Source: Actinernus sp. WN-2022 (taxonomy: Eukaryota > Cnidaria > Anthozoa > Actiniaria > Actinernidae). Taken from it: 64,000 bases of DNA. This document shows positions 44,540 through 55,076 of the stretch, one piece after another; the first letter of the stretch is position 1; every line of letters begins with the position of its first letter. A program made the translations under genes and the position numbers. The notes under the pieces are model-generated. The model was not told the origin of the DNA, did not search any database, and saw nothing but the letters and a program-made list of their open reading frames with translations. The stretch spans positions 1,147,645 through 1,211,644 of the forward strand of contig JAOWCC010000442.1 of the NCBI GenBank assembly GCA_030867875.1, in the 5' to 3' direction.

Positions 44540-45834
44540 GTGCGGGATTTCTGGTGCCTGTTCTGTGCCTATTTTACCATCACTTAAGTTGGTAAATGTC
44601 AAACTCAAAGTCGTTAGCTGATGGAAACCTAAGAATAGTGGTCTCTTCATGTTGTTAGTCAACTTTCTTTGGTGTTGGAATCAGGTTTGTCAATTGTCCT
44701 ACAATGTACAGCTAGGACAGTAAGATCAACCTTGACATAATTCAGCACTTTTTGCAAAAACTTTGAATGGAAGGAAACAGAAAGCAATCGGACCAGCGTC
44801 CTGTCGTGTTGAATATCTATCAGACATTTTTTGCAAAATGATTGGTCTAACCACCAAAACCTACATTTTGTATGTGCATCACTCAAAACACCCACATTTA
44901 AACAAAGGTACACCAACCTTTCGTACTGTTTCAACTACCTCATTATTTTTGCCAACAACAAACTTGAGGGAATGAAACCATATATATTACCATGTTTTTG
45001 AAATATTTTCTTGTTGTTCCTTTAGTCCCATCTAAGGGACCATGCATTAATTATGGCGGGGGGGGGGGGAGTTTGAGAAATTAGGGAACTTGAAGTACTT
45101 GCTTAGGTATGGAAGGGCCAGGCCTAGGTTCGGTTTCCAGCTGTGGGGGTTTCGGTGAGCCCGTAATCCTCTCCCCACTCATGGCTGGACGTGTGAGCTG
45201 AGGCATTGTTGGTTTTAGCCAATCACAAACATGCAGCCATTGAAATCCTGTCACTGAATGTATTTGCATAATTTACATTGTAAATTTAATTACATTGCTG
45301 TACCAAAATGCATTTAAATTTGCTCTGGAAAGTTTGGTTTCAAATAATTCAAGGATTCACACAAAGAAGCAGTAAGAGAGTTAGTTTTGGGTGAAGACAT
45401 TTTGTCAGTAAATGCACCGGCTCTGGAAAGTCACAATGCCCAAAAGTGTAAAAGTAGATTGTTCTTGGTGCTGTATTCAAAAAAGAAGAAGAAAAAGATA
45501 TTTGGCAGCGGGCGTAAAGTTCTTACATGTAGGACCAACAATATGGCTGGAGGGATATACTGAAGTTCCAAGATGTTAGAATCATCGAAGACCAAAAGTC
45601 CACAAAGAATCAAGCAATATATTTTAGTTTTTTTTTATATTTCAAATTATATAGAGTTATTATCGACAATTGCTAAGCAAAATTTATATAGCAGGACTAT
45701 TCACTTGAATGTTTTAATGTTAAGATTATAGAATATCACAGAAAATTGTTATATTAGAGGGCCACAATTTCTTCAGCCCCTGGCTGTCATGTGTTTTACC
45801 CTTTAATTATTAAATATTATCTATTCTTTTACAG
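44540..45834 (+). other. HDAC intron
   Basis: Contains a run of about eleven G (45058-45069). No element with clear ends was seen. Ends with CTTTTACAG. Confidence 0.5.
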
Positions 45835-46084
45835 GTCATGCCCAGTGTGTTGAATATGTTAAAAAGTTTGCACTTCCAATGCTTATCCTTGGAGGTGGTG
45901 GTTACACCATTAGAAATGTTGCTCGCTGCTGGACCTACGAGACATCCGTTGCTCTGGACAGTGACATTGCTAACGAGCTACCGTACAATGATTATTTTGA
46001 GTACTTTGGTCCTGATTTCAAGCTGCACATTAGTCCATCCAACATGACAAACCAGAACACACCAGAATACCTGGAAAAGATCAA
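45835..46084 (+). CDS. HDAC1: HDAC1/2 exon (catalytic tyrosine)
   Basis: Acceptor CTTTTACAG, donor ATCAA/GTTAGT. Two bases complete the glycine codon from the previous exon, then 82 codons, then two bases. Encodes [40 protein letters not shown] and [26 protein letters not shown] carries the transition-state tyrosine (Y303 in human HDAC1), and R in TIRNVA corresponds to R306 (inositol-phosphate contact). The donor is placed two bases into the lysine codon because the next exon starts with G followed by CAA AGA TTA. Confidence 0.97.
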
Positions 46085-46109
46085 GTTAGTCACATGTTTA
46101 GCACTTATC

Positions 46110-46195
46110 CAACACAAACTTTATTATTGTATTTATCCATGTATAATACACACTTTTTTACCCAAAATATGTCCTTAAAAATCATGATGTGCATT
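46110..46195. repeat. Degenerate end of the TATAAGCC MITE family
   Basis: TTGTATTTATCCATGTATAA and the following TTTTACCCAAAAT resemble the left end of the intact element at 47402. Only about 80 bp can be aligned. Confidence 0.45.
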
Positions 46196-46204
46196 ACACA
46201 TGAA

Positions 46205-46486
46205 TCAATTGCCCTATATCATTATGACGTCAAATCAAAACAATCTATTGTTTAAATGGGGGACAAAACAGCAACAACACAAAGGAAATCGCTATCAAAT
46301 GCATTTTGTAGAACGTAGAATAGCAGTAACAGCCATCAAATACGGTAAATATTGTGGGATAAACATTCATACAGCTGATATCTGGAAACCAGACAATTCG
46401 AAGTTAAATTTTCCTCAGCAGAACAGATTTAATTCTGTCCCCCTCATAAACAAGCCGTGACGTCATAATGATATAGGGCAATTCAT
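46205..46486. mobile_element. 282-bp MITE
   Basis: AATTGCCCTATATCATTATG at the left and CATAATGATATAGGGCAATT at the right are perfect inverted repeats that extend through GACGTC. The interior carries only an incidental 86-aa frame. Confidence 0.85.
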
Positions 46487-47189
46487 TGAGCATGATCTCA
46501 TTTGCATAACAATACAAAACAAAAGTAAAATTCAAACTGGCTCTTTTACTTTTAGTCTAACAAGGAATAAGCTTACTTACACTGACTTTCGATCCATGGA
46601 TAAATCAGGGTCATTCTAGGTGTATCAACATCCTGAAAATTCAGGACAGTGAACAACAGTCTGTATTGTGGTGTTAGGGTTCTCTGTATTTCAGGGTATT
46701 GTTTTGCTGTAGTTCATTGTCGTTGAACTAGAATGAGCCAGTTAAACTACACAATTCACGAAACAAGATTAACCAAAGAAAACTTGTTGTCCATGTGCTT
46801 GTTGTGTTCGTTGAGGATATCTATTACACTTTATAGCAGTGCTTAAAAGCCCACAACAGGTCTTGGAAGCTCTATAATTTTGGAGGCACTGTTTTTACCA
46901 GAAATTTTCCTTACAAATTGGGGGTGCAGCTTATCAACAAGAATATATAGAAAGGGTTGAATAAATTCCAGAAATTAACATTTTAAAAGAAATACTACAA
47001 GAAACCAAAGTTCAAGTTTATTTACGCTGTTCAATTTACATATGGGCCGCGTCAGGCAAAAAGGGCCCAGATGACATAACATGTAAATGTCTTTTGAAAT
47101 TGTACCATGTTTTTTGTACTTGTGGTTCGATTACAATATGCATTGCGAGCGCCACATTGTGCTACTAACAAGCACAGGAAAAAATATCA

Positions 47190-48830
47190 AAAATACATCC
47201 ATGGGAAAATGAATGGGAATTTATGAATTTCCATTGCAAAAACCATCAATAGGAAATCTGAACAGTCCCCATTAATGGTTTTTCAAGAAAACCCATGAAT
47301 GGAAATTTTCAATTCCCACAGGTGGAAAGTGTTTAATTACCATGTATGTATTTGTCATTTACAACAATGGATATTTGCAGTTATCCATGAATGCATATTT
47401 ACCGTATTTATCCGTGTATAAGCCGCACCTTTTCACCCAAAATTTTTTCGTTAAAAATCGGGGGTGCGGCTTATCTATGGGAACACCTAGAAAGGAGACC
47501 CAACATTAACATATATTTACATACATGTATCATGAACCTGAATGAAGCTTTTATTATGCGATGGTGCGTATATTACAATCAGGTTCAAATCGCATCCGAT
47601 CGTGTAATATAGCAATTTAAGCATTATAATCATTGGGGAAAAAACACACACTTTCAAAGAGTTAAAGCAAAAACTCTAATAAAACCCACCTTAGACCTAA
47701 TATATTAGAATTTCGTGAATATTTAAACGTGATTAAGCTTATTTACCTTCCAAAACAGGCTGATTCGCAGCGGTTGTCAAAGCATGCATCTATCTTCGCA
47801 ATTTTACACGTGGGAGATTGGCACTAGTTAATGAAAATCCGAGATGGCGGACCTGACCTACTCGTGCAAGTATTGTTTCGCGATTAAAGGAAAGCAGTTC
47901 CTTGGAATTGTTGTTAGTTAATTGGGGGAATAAATGCGGAAGAATTCTGGAGTGATTTAAAGACTGCAGGTTAAAATATACACAAGAAATGACAAGGCAA
48001 GTTGAACCATATTCGATCGAATTAAAGTTGTGATTATTTATTTATGACAATCTGATGAAGTACGATTGTTTATGAACTCCAACAAAGGATTATTCTTTTT
48101 TTGAAGAAGTTTGGCATCAAGTACAAGCGTTTATGAACTCGGACAAAAGATTTTCTAATTATTTTTTGTATTTTTCAAAAAAAGTTGTTTTCCTAAATTC
48201 AAGCTTCAAAACTTGGGGTGCAGCTTATACACGGGTAAATACGGTAATGTTTTCCATGTATGGAAATTTATGAATTGCCATTGCAAAAACCATCAATGGG
48301 AAATCTGGACAGTCCCCATTCATGGTTTTTAATGAAAATCCATGAATGGAAGATTTAAAATTCCCACAGGTGGAAAGTGTGTATTACAACAATGGATATT
48401 TGCAGTTATCCATTATTAGTTTTATCGATTCCCATGAATGCATATTTAATGTTTTCCATGTATGAAAATTTCCATTGGAAAAACCATCAATGGGAAATCC
48501 GAACAGTCCCCATTCATGGTTTTTAATGAAAATCCATGAATGGAAGATTTAAAATTCCCACAAGTGGAAAGTGTGTATTACAACAATGGATATTTGCAGT
48601 TATCCATTATTGGTTTTATCGATTCCCATGAATGCATATTTACCGTTTTCCATGTATGGAAATTTACGAATTGCCATTGCAAAAACCATTGATGTGAAAT
48701 GGAAGATTTCAATTCCCACAGGTGGAAAGTGTGTAATTACCACTTATGTATTTGTCATTTACATGTGTACAACAATGGATATTTGCGGTTATCCATTATT
48801 GGTCTTAAAACAGCAATGGGTATTGACAAA
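47190..48830. repeat. About 200-bp tandem repeat, interrupted
   Basis: Units share GTTTTCCATGTATGGAAATT, CAGTCCCCATTCATGG and ACAACAATGGATATTTGCAG. GTTTTCCATGTATG occurs at 48249, 48451 and 48645 (spacing 202 and 194), and an earlier unit lies at 47205-47400. The array is interrupted by the MITE at 47402-48244. Confidence 0.85.
47402..48244. mobile_element. 843-bp TA-flanked MITE with a readable empty site
   Basis: Ends CCGTATTTATCCGTGTATAA and the inverse of CCGTATTTACCCGTGTATAA form inverted repeats of about 30 bp, flanked by TA (47400-47401 and 48245-48246). An uninterrupted unit of the host repeat reads CATATTTAATGTTTTCC (48441 onward), which is the exact empty site for insertion at TA. 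That supports a Tc1/mariner-type mechanism. Fragments of related ends occur at 46130, 46920, 53085 and 54190. Confidence 0.9.
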
Positions 48831-48864
48831 AAACATTAACCGACAACGTTTTATTCATTACAGT

Positions 48865-48923
48865 CCCAGGTTGAGAATCTTGGCAAGATCTTGCCAAGAT
48901 CTTGCAAGATTCTCAACCTGGGG
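48865..48923. repeat. Short palindrome
   Basis: CCCAGGTTGAGAATCTTG pairs with CAAGATTCTCAACCTGGG across a centre made of repeated GCAAGATCTTGC. It can form a hairpin of about 28 bp. Confidence 0.8.
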
Positions 48924-48960
48924 TAGTAACATAGTATTAAGTATCATAGTGTCACCTTAA

Positions 48961-50451
48961 GGTTACCGGATACCTTCAAAACGAAAAAGATGGAAAAAAT
49001 ATTTTTTCACACAGAAATGTAGTTTTAGTAGTAGTGTCTCATATACCAAAAACTCCGTTCAAAAAAAGTTAATATTGACGTAGAAATACCAAAAGGAAAT
49101 TTTTAACCGGAAGTAAAAGGTTCTTTTTGATTGACAGCAGATCAATAAACACATGACAAGTGCTCACTCGCCCGTAACGACGGTGTGGGAAATCGGCATA
49201 TATTAAATTTATTTCAATGTTTACGTTTATTGAGAAAAGTTTTTCCACACACGATTCACAATTCCATCGGATGTTGGCCTTATATCTTACAAAAAGCAAG
49301 CAGGATGCCCTAACCCTAAACCCTTAGCTTGAAAAACAAAGAAAAAGAAAAGCAAAACGAGGCCAAACAATGCATACGACTACAATTACAAAGCCAAATA
49401 GGAATCCTCGCAAAACCCGACAAGCGTTCGTATTTTCACTTTCAGACAGAGTGCCGAGTGGTCCACATCTGAACATAAAGTAGAATTGATAAGAGCCAGC
49501 CGAGAGAGAAAGCTTAGATGGAAACGTAGTCTGACCCTGAATCGGTTGAACCACGATCCGTGCTGTTTCAGACGCCTGCAAATCGCTGTCTCCTCTACTA
49601 ACTATGCTTGCATTCAAGGCGTCTCTATAGGTGTTCACCTTGGCTTTGCCCCTCGAGGTCTTTTTGTCTTTCCCATTTTTCTAGCATTTTTCTAGGGAAA
49701 CCAGCTGACTCTTACCGCTACCATTTTTCAAGTCACACAAAAAAGAACAAACATTTTCTCGATGCGGCGCGTTGCTTTGATCGAAAATCAACATTGGCGG
49801 GAAATCTTGACAGATAGTTGAACTGTGATGAGAAATGATTGGCCAAGAGCTTGCTAATTGTTGGAGAGGCGGGGCTTGAGATTCACGCACGACAGACGGG
49901 TATATTTTTTGAAGTGCTATTTTCTCGCTTTCGATTTTCAATCAAAATAGAGTTTTAAAAAAGCTCCCACTCAAGAGGAATTTATTTGATTTGTGCGAAA
50001 TATTCATAAAATGTCAATTGATATCTCAGCTGCAAAACCGTGTCGGGGAATTGGCAAATTCTAAAAAGAGAGCTCTTGACGACGTTTCCTGCATATCTAC
50101 TTGGATTATTTTTCGCTTTTTCACGGAAAGCATGATAACTTTTGAACTAAATCGAATTTTGAAATTCCCCGACACGGTTTTGTAATATGATTCCTCCGAA
50201 ATACAACAAAGCAAACAGATTTTAAAACTTTAAAATATTTTCGGAGTCGGAACTTCTGAAAGCCATCTCACTAGATCGGAGAAACGGGATGGCGGAAAAT
50301 TCGAGATTTTTAAAGAACTCAAAACTTTTTATGTATTCTTGTAGCCAATTTTATAAGCTTTAAAGTGATACATGAATGATTTATCTACGATGTTTCCTCG
50401 AGGCGCTACATAATTTAGACTGGAAACGCACCCTGAAGATAGCCGGTAACC
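48961..50451. mobile_element. 1.49-kb TTAA-flanked transposon, GGTTACCGG family (copy 2)
   Basis: Same ends (GGTTACCGGATACCTTC; right end GAAGATAGCCGGTAACC, two mismatches) and same orientation as the copy at 19478-20950, with TTAA at both flanks (48957-48960, 50452-50455). The interiors align along most of their length with small indels, including the CATCTCACTAGATCGGAG and TCATGATAACTTTTGAAC-type segments. The 150-aa frame of copy 1 is not preserved here, so it is unlikely to be a functional protein. Confidence 0.9.
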
Positions 50452-50459
50452 TTAACTAC

Positions 50460-51245
50460 TGGTATACAACAACTAATTGTATAAACTGTTATTAATAAGT
50501 GAAATTCAAAAACAATTCAAAGATTCAAAATTAAATACTTTTTGTGACTTAATTTTATGAGAAAACTGTTAGCAGTAAAGAAACAATAAATATAATGTAG
50601 CTGGTATGTACTTCATGTGTATGCATTAATAACTTTATTGTTCTTGCATTAATTAACCTTTTGAAGGATTGGATCATTGCACAAAGATACCTAATTCTGA
50701 TTAAGAAGAGATTGAGGCAGACTACATGTATCTGCATGCAAGGTTACAGCCCATAATTTGCTGCATGTGTCAGATGATGCTGAGTGAGGTTCTCACAGCA
50801 TGACAATTATTGGTTTTAATTTTGAGGGCAGTCAAGCGATAACTAGAAATATATGTACCATCCAATTACAAAAACTTTGAATGTACCAGAATGGGCCTCC
50901 ATATACAGGTATTATATTATATTACAGTGAGGCGGTTTGTTGTTATATTTTTTTATTAACTGCGTTTAAGGCAATAGCATAGTTATACAAAATAAATATC
51001 TAGCTCAAAATTAATGACATAAAAGTTTCAACTCATCTTTATAGTAGCACTCCAGCAATGTAGGTCATCCCATCTTCAATTTACTGTGGTGATGTGACAA
51101 TTTGGCACCTTCTTGATGGTCTACATACCTCAGTCAGTGCACTCTTGGTTTGTTGCCTACAGATATTGCCATGAATATTGCTTGGAGACCTTTGTGGTGG
51201 AGTAAAATAAATCACATTAGTACATTATTATTATAACCAGTACAT
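50460..51245 (+). other. HDAC intron, unassigned part of the 5.5-kb element
   Basis: No ORF or repeat of note between the TTAA element and the 94-bp minisatellite. Confidence 0.4.
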
Positions 51246-51249
51246 TACA

Positions 51250-51855
51250 TTAATGGTTTTGCAATTCCCTTGAATGGTTCTGAATATTGTAAATCCCATT
51301 TGTGTGAATTAATAAAACCACGAATGGTTTAGTCACAAATACATTGATGGTTTTGCATTCCCTTGAATCAGGTTCTGAATATTGTAAATCCCATTTGTGT
51401 GAATTAATAAAACCATAAATGGTTTAGTCACAAATACATTGATGGTTTTGCATTCCCTTGAATGGTTCTGAATATTGTAAATCCCATTTGTGTGAATTAA
51501 TAAAACCATGAATGGTTTAGTCAAATGCATTGATGGTTTTGCATTCGCTTGAATGGTTCTGAATAATGTAAATGCCATTTGTGTGAATTAATAAAACCAT
51601 GAATGGTTTAGTCACAAATACATTGATGGTTTTGCAATTCCCTTCAATGGTTCTGAATATTGTAAATCCCATTTGTGTGAATTAATAAAACCATGAATGC
51701 TTTAGTCACAAATACATTGATGGTTTTGCATTCCCTTGAATGGTTCTGAATATTGTAAATCCCATTTGTGTGAATTAATAAAACCATGAATGGTTTAGTC
51801 ACAAATGCATTGATGGTTTAATTTGCAATTCCCTTGAATGTTTTTCTCATTGTTA
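51250..51855. repeat. 94-bp minisatellite, about 6.5 units
   Basis: ATGGTTTTGCA(A)TTCCCTTG starts at 51253, 51347, 51442, 51533, 51626, 51720 and 51813 (spacing 91-95). Each unit carries AAACCATGAATGGTTT, a palindrome centred on CATG, giving a foldable element in every repeat. A frame of 81 aa on the minus strand is a by-product. Confidence 0.95.
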
Positions 51856-52684
51856 GTCCCAATCATGGTAATTCAGTTTCCCAACTGTGGTTTTCTTAAA
51901 AAACATTGATGTTTTTCAATTTCCCATTTCTGTAGAATGGGAAATTGGAAATCAAACCATTAATGTTTTTTTGTATCAATGGGAATTTGATGAAACCCAC
52001 ACTGATTTTAATAAAACCACAAATGGAATTTGTATTTTTTTCCTGTGAAGTAGTGTTGATTTCATGAAATAGACAAGTGAAATAATTGAAGACGAAATTT
52101 ACGAATTTTTTTACACAAGGGTTTGATTACAATTTTAGCAGGCACAAATCATTCCCTATCATCAGATGATTGTTTCAAGGTGTAACTTGTACTATTGCTA
52201 AAAGCATATTACTAGCTATGAGGAGCAGAATGACTGCAGAAAAAGTGATCATCTTGTTCATCTTATTTATTTTTTACTCTTTAATGCCAGCAGGTATAAA
52301 TGAATGTCATACATCAAAATCAACCCCTCTGACAGGATTCCTAATTTTTGTGGTCATATTTGTAATGCATCAAAATCATGTAAATTTCACCCCTGATTTT
52401 AATTGTTGTAAGTTTCTTGAAAATGACGTTTTTTGTTAGGAATGAAATGTGCCGATTCTCGTCAAAAATACAATACAATCTTCAACCTGTTATTAGGAAC
52501 ACCAGTGTTGGAATTATTTAACTTGAATGTCGTCCAGGCCCTTTTTGCCTGATGCGACCCATATCTTAAAAAAAAGAAGGTAAGCGTTGGTAAGTACCGG
52601 TGGCTTTTGTAAGAGCTGTTGTTGTTGTTCATCCACAAGGACAAAACACCATGCTAACCTGGTTGAGTAACTTCCATGGTAAAT

Positions 52685-52822
52685 GAAGGGCTGTGTGCAA
52701 GAATGGCTTAAGTGACTCCTGATCACATTCTAAATTCTCCTTCAATTTCTTTGTTTTCTAAGGGAGAATTTAGAATGTGATCAGGAGTCCCTGAAATAAG
52801 CCATTTTTGCACACAGCCCTTC
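52685..52822. mobile_element. 138-bp palindromic MITE
   Basis: Arms GAAGGGCTGTGTGCAA ... GGAGAATTTAGAATGTGATC and inverse are near-perfect. The inner stem GACTCCTGATCACATTCTAA is exact over 27 bp. The same outer end GAAGGGCTGTGTGCAAAA recurs singly at 62088. It sits 80 bp upstream of the 52904 HDAC exon. Confidence 0.85.
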
Positions 52823-52903
52823 AAATGGCCCACTGTTTCTTCACTGTTTAGCACAGCAAATGTGTTCACAATGTTCACTTCTTCATTGTCTTCACTTTTC
52901 CAG

Positions 52904-52962
52904 GCAAAGATTATTTGAGAATCTACGAATGCTCCCGCATGCTCCTGGTGTTCAAATGCAAC
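52904..52962 (+). CDS. HDAC1: HDAC1/2 exon
   Basis: A 59-bp micro-exon between acceptor ACTTTTCCAG and donor GTAAGT. One base completes K, 19 codons read QRLFENLRMLPHAPGVQMQ, and one base is left over. The peptide is identical to vertebrate HDAC1/2 at this place, which fixes both junctions. It is the last helix of the catalytic domain before the acidic linker. Confidence 0.96.
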
Positions 52963-53059
52963 GTAAGTGTTACAACAATACACTTTATGATACGTATCCT
53001 GATGCAATTGTTACGCCGGATATAATATATGGTACAATACATACAGTACCGATCAAAAC

Positions 53060-54285
53060 TACCGTAAAAGACTTCCTATAAGCTGCACCCTGCATATAAG
53101 CCACACCCCCACTTTAGGCTTGCAATCTTATCTTGAGATCAATTTGAAAACTTTAAGGAAATATACCGCTTATAAGCCGCACCCCAACTTTAGCGAACTT
53201 ATAGGAACGTTTTACTATACTTATGATTACACTACAGCTTTAGAAGTACATTTCGATATTATGATACGAGGACAATTACGACTGAACAATGTTTAGATCT
53301 TAAATCTACAATGTATGTGAGCAAGCATGCACTCACTAGTAACAATCTCCACTTGGGAATTACTATACTTACTAGAATGCTGCCTTATGTTTTCAAGAAA
53401 CGCTATGATTCTGCAAGATCGCACTTGAATTGAATTCTCTCAGCCGTGCAGACATGTCTGTCTGGATTTTGACACAACAACACGTGTGCGGGAACTGAGT
53501 TTTTATTGCGTTGTAGTTACTAAAGCACCACACAGCTTCTCAACTTTACTTTCAAAGTGAAATGTTTACTAAATAAAATACTCTTATAGACAAGTTATTT
53601 CTATTAATTTAAATCCATTTTCAAAGGTGTGGAAGTCACGTCTTTCAAATTGCCACGGTGCATAATGTGTGAAGTTTTCCGCGAACTGATATGAATATCA
53701 ATTAGCTTCATGTATAAATGTTTGCCGCTTTGAAATCTAAAATTCGCAAAAGACAAATTAAATGTTCTGGATGATTTTTATTTTACTTTGTGAACAGTTT
53801 GCACGTTCTGCAAAAAGTGCTGGAGTCTCTCAAATCTCTCAAATCAAAACGGCGAGATGTGAAGTTTTAGATTTGTTGATAATATTATAATTTGCCATGT
53901 GTCGTGACTCGTGAGATTGCACGAACAACTTCTTTATACCCAAAGTGTTCTGGATATTCTATCCACTTCTTGAATCTGAAAATTTCTCCAGGATTCGTTG
54001 AATTTGAGTCTTTCAATAAGCACATTAAAGAACGAGACTTGAACCAATCAAACTTCACAAAATGTGACCTGTATGGAACCACAATATTAATTAAACACAA
54101 ACTGGATTGTGAAGGAATGTTACGAGAAGAAAACAACATAAAAATGTTATCAGGGCTTATTTTTGGATATTTCACGCAAACTTCAATCTGAAAAAGCCCG
54201 CATACAAGCAGCACCCAGACTTTAGTGAGAAAAAAAACACTCTTAGTCAAAATGAAATTGAAAAAACACTGCGGTAACGTCACCT
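53060..54285. other. Relics of the TATAAGCC(GCACCC) family
   Basis: TATAAGCTGCACCC, TATAAGCCACACCCCC and TATAAGCCGCACCCCAAC occur at 53087-53200, and ACAAGCAGCACCCAGACT at about 54200. All resemble the ends of the MITE at 47402. Boundaries could not be fixed. Confidence 0.45.
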
Positions 54286-54520
54286 GCATTTGTTTTTGTG
54301 TTTACTTTGCAAAGCCATGTACTTTTGAGTAAACGTAAAGCAAACACAGGGTTTACTTTGCGTTTATTTTGCGTTTACTTTGCCTGCACGCAAAGTAAAC
54401 ACAGGCCATAAAGTAAACCCAAAGTAAATGCAAATCAAACACAAATAAATATTGAACGTGTAGTAAACACAATGCAAACTCAAAGTGAATACATAGTAAA
54501 CACACTTTAGCAAATGCAGC
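54286..54520. repeat. Cluster of GTTTACTTTGC / GCAAAGTAAAC repeats
   Basis: The 11-mer GTTTACTTTGC, its inverse and close variants occur more than ten times in both orientations. A similar run lies at 60400-60460 (GTTTGCTTTGTG variants). It resembles the subterminal repeats of a DNA transposon. Confidence 0.65.
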
Positions 54521-54882
54521 CATGTACATTGTACCATGCTGATTGGAACTAACTTCTAGTCCAATGTGTGCAGGGTTTGCCTGGTAATGCGATCGCTTGA
54601 TGAGAATTGAAGAGGGTTTGCATAACAAGATAAATGAACTCAAAGAAAATGCAGTGAACATAAGACCATAATATTTTGTTTACTTCATGCTGTTTATAAT
54701 TATAATTATTATTACCAGTATCATAATGATTATTTGTCTAAATATATGCTACAAGCCAAAGTCAGTCTGCTCGTGAGAGTTAATTACAACTTCCCTAAAA
54801 CATGGACCAGTGGTCAAATATTTTAGGAGTTTGAAAATAGTTTCCTTTAGCTCTAAATATTCAGAAAAACCTGTTATTTTTA

Positions 54883-54928
54883 ATGAAAACTTTGCTGATT
54901 ATCATAATTTCTGGTGTTCTGCTCGCAG
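54883..54928 (+). CDS. Possible signal-peptide first exon
   Basis: ATG followed by codons for MKTLLIIIISGVLLA and then a consensus donor CAG/GTAAAG. A hydrophobic leader with a donor right after it is what a first exon of a small secreted protein would look like. No following exon was identified, and it lies on the same strand inside an HDAC intron next to a foldback element. Reading through instead gives 65 aa with several cysteines. Weak evidence. Confidence 0.2.
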
Positions 54929-55076
54929 GTAAAGTGGAATGTGTGCGAGCATGTGCCGTGAAACACAAAATAAATTATGTCAAAGCAAAGACATATCTTT
55001 GCACGTATTCGCTTCTCTCTGGAAATAGTTCTTCCCATCTTAGCTTTGACACCTTGAAGCAGCCTCTAGGTAATTT

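Larger units (their letters stand above)
47040..52564. mobile_element. 5.5-kb inverted-repeat element with internal minisatellites and two nested transposons
   Basis: The left end ATATGGGCCGCGTCAGGCAA is matched by the inverse at the right end (TTGCCTGATGCGACCCATAT); the match continues through AAAGGGCC. Next to the left end is AATATGCATTGC...GTGCTACTAACAAG-type sequence shared with 38325-38590. The interior holds a roughly 200-bp repeat (47190-48830), a 94-bp repeat (51250-51850), a TA-flanked MITE (47402-48244) and a TTAA-flanked element (48961-50451). Without these two insertions it would be about 3.2 kb. No transposase frame was recognised. That the two ends belong to one insertion is inference; no target duplication was identified. 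Confidence 0.6.

Noticed and set aside
48571..48960. 129-aa ORF upstream of the TTAA element
   Set aside because: It is made from the 200-bp repeat units and the 48865 palindrome.
51333..51578. 81-aa minus-strand ORF
   Set aside because: It is the translation of the 94-bp minisatellite.
53885..54289. 134-aa minus-strand ORF in the HDAC intron
   Set aside because: A competing 99-aa frame lies on the other strand, no motif is present and the end lies in transposon relics.
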